From contig JAIBAQ010000003.1 of NCBI GenBank assembly GCA_019695095.1, forward strand, positions 1 to 64,000: a DNA stretch of 64,000 bases. The letters are read 5' to 3'. A program made the position numbers and the translations under genes. Positions 60,380 to 64,000 of the stretch are shown here, one piece after another. The notes under the pieces were generated by a model that was given only the letters and a program-made list of their open reading frames with translations, did no database searches and was not told the origin of the DNA. Every line of letters begins with the position of its first letter. Position 1 is the first letter of the stretch. This DNA is from Candidatus Hydrogenedentota bacterium. Lineage in GTDB: Bacteria > Hydrogenedentota > Hydrogenedentia > Hydrogenedentales > SLHB01.

Positions 60380-61357
60380 TTACGTTTCTTGCGGAGCGGA
60401 ATTGGGGCTATCGCCCGAATCCGTGTTTCGGTCAGGATCGGTCATCTTTAGAAAGACATCCTCAAGCAACGCCTCCTCCTCTTCTATGGTCAGCACCTTG
60501 AGGCCTTCCTTCACCAAGCGTGCCGCAATGAAGCTGAAATCGTCCATATCTTCCGGCAAGTCAATTGTAATGGTGTTGTCTACGGTATCGACGCGTTTGA
60601 CCGCTGGGTAGCTTGCAAGCAATTCGGCGGCTCGTTGCGTATCGCCAATCGTCTTGACCCTAATTCGCCGGCCGCTCCGCGCAAACGTCAGCGCCTCCTT
60701 GATCGAGCCGTTGTACAAAACCGATCCGTTGTCGAGGATGCACATGCGTGTGCAAACGGAACTCAATTCGGAGAGAATATGCGAGGAGATGAGGATGGTC
60801 TTTCCCATTTCCCGCAACACATTCAGAACCGCAAGAAGCTCGATTCGCGCACGGGGATCAAGCCCCGACGCCGGTTCATCCAGTATGAGCAGCTTTGGAT
60901 CGTGTACCAGGCAGCGGGCCAATCCGAGACGTTGCCGCATTCCGCGGGAAAGCCCATCTATCTGACGCTCGCGCAGGCTGTGCAGCCCTGTTAGTTCCAG
61001 GCAGTCTTTTACGACACGAGTGCGATCCGGTTCTTCAATACCGTAAGCTGCCGCGAAGAATTCAAGATACTCGTGAAGAAGCATGTCCCGGTAAGCGCCG
61101 CCCGAATCGGGCATGTATCCGATGAGCGGCCGCACCCGGTTTTCTTCACCGTTCACATTGAAGCCAAACACATTGGCCCGGCCCATATCTGGACGCATAA
61201 GGGTCGCGAGAATACGAATCAGGGTGGTCTTCCCCGCGCCGTTGGGGCCAATTAAACCGCAAATCTCGCCCGAACCGACAGAGAACGAAACGTTGCGCAA
61301 CGCGACGGTCTTGTCGAACGATTTGAATATGTCTCTGACCTCAACCACCGGACTCAT
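60380..61357 (-). CDS. ABC transporter ATP-binding protein
   Basis: The 325-residue product powers the adjacent permease. Walker A is GPNGAGKTT (37-45), the signature motif is LSRGM (136-140, instead of LSGGQ), and Walker B is LLILDEP (156-162) followed by ASGLDPRARIEL and the H-loop SSHIL. The C-terminal 90 residues form a domain seen in CcmA/NosF-type ATPases that contact the permease or sense substrate. The preferred ATG is at 61357; one at 61363 is nearly as good (AGGAG is three to nine bases upstream of these). It follows the membrane-protein gene stop by 13 bp and precedes the permease by 7 bp. Confidence 0.9.
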   Translation of the reverse strand: MSPVVEVRDIFKSFDKTVALRNVSFSVGSGEICGLIGPNGAGKTTLIRILATLMRPDMGRANVFGFNVNGEENRVRPLIGYMPDSGGAYRDMLLHEYLEFFAAAYGIEEPDRTRVVKDCLELTGLHSLRERQIDGLSRGMRQRLGLARCLVHDPKLLILDEPASGLDPRARIELLAVLNVLREMGKTILISSHILSELSSVCTRMCILDNGSVLYNGSIKEALTFARSGRRIRVKTIGDTQRAAELLASYPAVKRVDTVDNTITIDLPEDMDDFSFIAARLVKEGLKVLTIEEEEALLEDVFLKMTDPDRNTDSGDSPNSAPQET

Positions 61358-61370
61358 TCTCATCTTCTCC

Positions 61371-63272
61371 TCACGGCCCATCTTGCCCCGGATAGACGAT
61401 GACTTCCAGCCGTTCGAGGCAGTCTCCCGTTAGTGTCTCTCCATTCACGAGGATTGAGCCGAGAACTCTTGTATTCATTGTCGCCACAAAGAGTAGACCA
61501 CCCCGGGCCAATGCGGCGCGCGCATCCATTTCTCGGGTTATAGATTGCTGGAGTCCATCTGCCTGAGATGGACACCCCATGCGTGCAAATGCCTCGCTGG
61601 GTAGTCGGCTTGGAAATTCGCTGGATTGGGCTCTGTCGAGGACAAGAGAAGTCTCTGAATCTGGTTTGATGGAGCCGGACACGCTCCAAACTTGTGTTCC
61701 GTAGCAGACCCAACAATTCTCCAGGTCGACCCTGCCCATGTTCGCGATAGACACGGTTTCTATTCCGTTGGGAGACTCCAGACGTAGACCGACTGGGCAG
61801 GGCGCCGTACTTGCGGTGCTGTTCAGATACACGCGGTAATTCCATATTGGGACTCGGTCGATTGTCGCGTATTGGTCATTTTCAAAGGTTGCGGGCTTTA
61901 GCGTCGGCCAAATCTCGGCTAATGGGTTCAACGGTTGGAACAAGCAGCCCAATTCGTCTGACAACGCATACGTGCCCGTGGCAGGAGTGAACAGGCTAGA
62001 AAGGCGGCACTGAGTGGCTGTTACTACACCCGGCGCATACAGAGTCCGTTGAACAAATCGTACGCCCAGTTCACCTCCGACGAGATACTTCGCTCCCAAC
62101 CAAGAACCCGCTGTGAAGACAACCATAATTATGGGAAACGTGACCCACGTAAGATAAGGCTTCCCCAGGAACTTGACGAAGCTGTGGTCAAGCGGGCCAA
62201 TAGCCACTGCATACATGGCAGTCAAGAGTACAACGAGGGCAATCCTATTGCGGGGTTGCTGGACCGGCTTCGCCGCCGTGATGAGCTTTAGCGCATTGTA
62301 TCCCGTGCTCGGTTGTGTGCCGTTGGCTGAACCTGAATCTTGACTGGAGGCAAACAAGTACCCCAGTATCCGCTGCTGCCACATAGCTGTCCAGCCCTCC
62401 CAGCTGCTTACAGCCGGGGCTTCAAGGGGCACCGCTACGCACACAACACTTCCCAGGCCCATGTTGCGACGGACGACGAGAGGGATGCCGTTCGACTCCA
62501 GCAAGGTCGTGGCGCGGTCGATGATGCCGGTCATGACTTCTGTCTGGCCGCCAAAGTGGGAAATGTTGAGCAGTTCCAAGGCGCGTGGCTTCAGGGGCAG
62601 CATGTCTCCTGACGCCAAGTTCATCACCCCGTCCGTTTTCGCGTCAACGTCGACGATCCAGACGCCGCCACGCAAAACCCAATTGTGCAATGCGCTCAAG
62701 CGATTACTTTCCAAGGGATGCTTGATTGCAGTTGAGAAGGCAATGACATCAAACATCTGTAGTCCTTCCCAACGATCGGGCAGTTGTTCCGGCGTCAGAA
62801 ACACCCGAGTGCTGAGAATGTTACCCCTTTCGTCTATAGCTGCTGGAAAACCTGGGGGTATCGGACCAATTATTCCTATCATGGGCGTGAGAGGAGGTAC
62901 AGAAGTGACCCGCTCACTGGTCTCGGAGACTATATTGTTCCTCCCGGCCTTGTATTGGACTTTAACCCGGTCAGGTGCTGCTAAAGTTGCGGGAAGGTAA
63001 AGAAAGACGGACTTGCGGGAGTGCGGCGGCAGTTCAATCGTCTTAGTCGCCCTGCTGACCGCCATTTTCGCATTCGTGAGACTTACGTCAACAGTTCCGT
63101 TCCTATCCACCTCGTCGTTTTGCAGGGTGACAAGAACGGGCGTGATCGCACCGGGCCGCACTACCCCGCCCGCGCCGGCTATCAACGAAATCTGCACGCT
63201 GGCATGAGCGCTGAGTGCGGTGAGACCCAAGAGTATGTACGCAACCCAATTTTGCGAGATAGAAGACCCCAT
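61371..63272 (-). CDS. Large exported/membrane protein linked to the ABC transporter, function unknown
   Basis: The ATG at 63272 gives a 633-residue product with an N-terminal hydrophobic signal (SQNWVAYILLGLTALSAHAS). An outer domain (about 20-340) comprises a beta-sandwich-like part and a Rossmann/GATase-like part (VIAFSTAIKHPLESNRLSAL, HNWVLRGGVWIVDVD). Two transmembrane helices follow near 345-365 and 385-405 (IALVVLLTAMYAVAIG and VTFPIIMVVFTAGSWLGAKYL), and then another outer domain of strands. Such proteins are found beside ABC-2 exporters in related phyla, in the spirit of GldG-like or DUF4350 proteins, but identity was not established. A TTG 21 bases upstream is an alternative start; both lack a clear ribosome site. 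Confidence 0.65.
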   Translation of the reverse strand: MGSSISQNWVAYILLGLTALSAHASVQISLIAGAGGVVRPGAITPVLVTLQNDEVDRNGTVDVSLTNAKMAVSRATKTIELPPHSRKSVFLYLPATLAAPDRVKVQYKAGRNNIVSETSERVTSVPPLTPMIGIIGPIPPGFPAAIDERGNILSTRVFLTPEQLPDRWEGLQMFDVIAFSTAIKHPLESNRLSALHNWVLRGGVWIVDVDAKTDGVMNLASGDMLPLKPRALELLNISHFGGQTEVMTGIIDRATTLLESNGIPLVVRRNMGLGSVVCVAVPLEAPAVSSWEGWTAMWQQRILGYLFASSQDSGSANGTQPSTGYNALKLITAAKPVQQPRNRIALVVLLTAMYAVAIGPLDHSFVKFLGKPYLTWVTFPIIMVVFTAGSWLGAKYLVGGELGVRFVQRTLYAPGVVTATQCRLSSLFTPATGTYALSDELGCLFQPLNPLAEIWPTLKPATFENDQYATIDRVPIWNYRVYLNSTASTAPCPVGLRLESPNGIETVSIANMGRVDLENCWVCYGTQVWSVSGSIKPDSETSLVLDRAQSSEFPSRLPSEAFARMGCPSQADGLQQSITREMDARAALARGGLLFVATMNTRVLGSILVNGETLTGDCLERLEVIVYPGQDGP

Positions 63273-63417
63273 GTCTGCGATACTATGCGTCAAGAGGCCA
63301 TCGAGTCAACAGGCAGGGCGAACGGAGTAGTCAAATAGAGATACTGGACGGCGGCAACTCGATATTCAATAAAAACGGCATTGCAAAAACCGCACAAGCC
63401 GCAAATTTTGGAAATTG

Positions 63418-63446
63418 TTGACTCTATTCTGCACTATGGTTATAAT
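63418..63446 (+). promoter_or_regulatory. Strong sigma-70-like promoter
   Basis: TTGACT (63418-63423) and a perfect TATAAT (63441-63446) are exactly 17 bp apart. It is the closest match to consensus in the window. Transcription would begin near 63453, about 205 nt before the start codon at 63659. Confidence 0.75.
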
Positions 63447-63590
63447 TTGTCCGTAAGGGCAGTATTTACCTGGGGGCATAGGCGAGATGTTCCGCCTCTC
63501 CTTTATGACTCACTCGGGGTCAGTCCAATCTGTATGTTGCATTCATGGACAAGTGACGCCGAGTCGTAGCCCAGGCATTTGTTGTTGAAG

Positions 63591-63610
63591 GACTTAATCC
63601 CCATTAAGTC
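63591..63610. promoter_or_regulatory. Perfect 8-4-8 palindrome in the leader
   Basis: GACTTAAT (63591-63598) and ATTAAGTC (63603-63610) form a perfect inverted repeat around four C residues, 48 bases before the start codon. It could be an RNA stem-loop in the leader or a protein-binding site. Confidence 0.5.
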
Positions 63611-63658
63611 AAGGGACAGGTTGTATTTGATAGAAGGCAGGATGAAAGGAGTCCACGG

Positions 63659-64000
63659 GTGAGCACAAGCAAATGGTCATTGCGGGCGCGATTGATTGCC
63701 CTCGGTACGTTACTTCCTGCCTTGTTGGTTGGTGCCCTCTTCTTTCTTTACTACACCCAGTCTCGGAACGCAACAATCGATGCGTATGTAGACAAGGCGC
63801 GGTCTATCTGCCTGACTGCGGAAGGCGCGCGGGAAGGCATGGAAGAGAAGTGGAAACAGGGCGTCTTCACCCTGGAGATGTTGCAGGCATGGGGGAAAGA
63901 AGGCGAGGAAGGGCAAACCAAGATTCTTGGCGCTGTGCCCGTAGTGTCCGCCTGGCAGGCGGCGATGTCGAAGTCGGAAGAAGGGAACTACACCTTTAGA
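63659..64000 (+). CDS. Membrane sensor or chemoreceptor with Tll0287-like domain (N-terminus only)
   Basis: The GTG at 63659 follows GGAG; 114 codons are visible before the window ends. A basic lead is followed by a transmembrane helix (about residues 9-30, [20 protein letters not shown]). The following extracytoplasmic segment reads DKARSICLTAEGAREGMEEKW and ILGAVPVVSAWQAAMSK, which match the Tll0287-like (DUF3365) haem/ligand-binding sensor domain. That domain is usually attached to methyl-accepting chemotaxis proteins or histidine kinases. The signalling half lies outside the window, so which of these it is cannot be told. A consensus-like promoter and a leader of about 205 nt precede it. 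Confidence 0.75.
   Translation, partial: MSTSKWSLRARLIALGTLLPALLVGALFFLYYTQSRNATIDAYVDKARSICLTAEGAREGMEEKWKQGVFTLEMLQAWGKEGEEGQTKILGAVPVVSAWQAAMSKSEEGNYTFR

Larger units (their letters stand above)
63273..63658. other. Intergenic region with a long untranslated leader
   Basis: This 386-bp gap is AT-rich in its left half and carries a strong plus-strand promoter (63418-63446), leaving a leader of about 205 nt before the next start codon. The leader contains GGCG/CGCC pairing near 63482-63498 and a perfect palindrome at 63591-63610. No known riboswitch consensus was recognised. Confidence 0.45.

Noticed and set aside
63453-63658. Cyclic-di-GMP or other known riboswitch in the leader
   Set aside because: None of the conserved core sequences I know for these classes could be placed in the leader.
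1-64000. Prophage, complete insertion sequence or integrated plasmid
   Set aside because: No integrase, transposase, capsid, terminase or replication-initiation gene was found anywhere in the window.

Overview
The window is one contiguous stretch of a moderately GC-rich bacterial chromosome with short intergenic gaps and genes on both strands. No phage, plasmid, complete insertion sequence, rRNA or CRISPR array is visible. A prepilin-like protein with a [17 protein letters not shown] start and a C-terminal H-x10-DG motif, secreted beta-helix and sialidase proteins, a YncE-propeller/phosphatase fusion, and many TPR and zinc-ribbon membrane proteins point to the Planctomycetes / Lentisphaerae / Hydrogenedentes range. 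Candidatus Hydrogenedentes is my best guess, but this is inference from gene content, not a phylogenetic placement.

Layout. 1-6.4 kb: start of an EF-G-like GTPase, then a plus-strand run of GspF/PilC-like protein, membrane parvulin, argS, a double-thioredoxin lipoprotein-like protein and an ADP-ribosylglycohydrolase. 6.4-10 kb: a YncE/phosphoesterase fusion and a methyltransferase. 10-12.2 kb: tRNA(CAU)-tilS-hpt on the minus strand. 12.3-20 kb: TauE/SafE permease, two overlapping TPR genes, a 54-residue zinc-ribbon membrane protein, rarA and a chromate transporter. 20-28 kb: ftsK with a RodZ-like HTH protein, then a three-gene phosphorelay. 28-33 kb: an acyl-CoA dehydrogenase / biotin-dependent carboxyltransferase / AtuA-like catabolic operon. 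33.6-43.5 kb: pfkA, a secreted protein of unknown function with an MBL hydrolase, a hybrid kinase, a sialidase with a GHMP sugar kinase, and a ketopantoate-reductase-like enzyme. 43.6-48.9 kb: EF-hand and YkgJ proteins, the classic acpP-fabF-rnc run, and a prepilin-like protein. 48.9-56.7 kb: purine nucleoside phosphorylase overlapping a dGTPase-like gene, a phosphoesterase, a GspF-N/TPR protein, galactokinase and a secreted beta-helix enzyme. 56.7-58.7 kb: a nitric-oxide response module. 58.8-63.3 kb: an ABC exporter with a large membrane partner. 63.4-64 kb: a strong promoter, a long leader and the start of a sensor/chemoreceptor gene that runs off the window.

The two clearest systems are these. 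(1) A truncated haemoglobin and a 2Fe-2S/FAD/NAD(P) reductase form a minus-strand operon divergent from an NsrR-type Rrf2 regulator. A perfect 11-5-11 inverted repeat close to the NsrR box lies across the -10 element of the globin promoter. Together this looks like a split flavohaemoglobin for NO detoxification. (2) A family of short hairpin elements with imperfect terminal inverted repeats occurs three times (about 10.0, 34.7 and 42.3 kb), always in the same orientation and each time overlapping the stop codon of a minus-strand gene. A second inverted-repeat family (16.3, 39.9 and 58.7 kb) and a 5 x 10-bp tandem repeat (18.2 kb) are also present.
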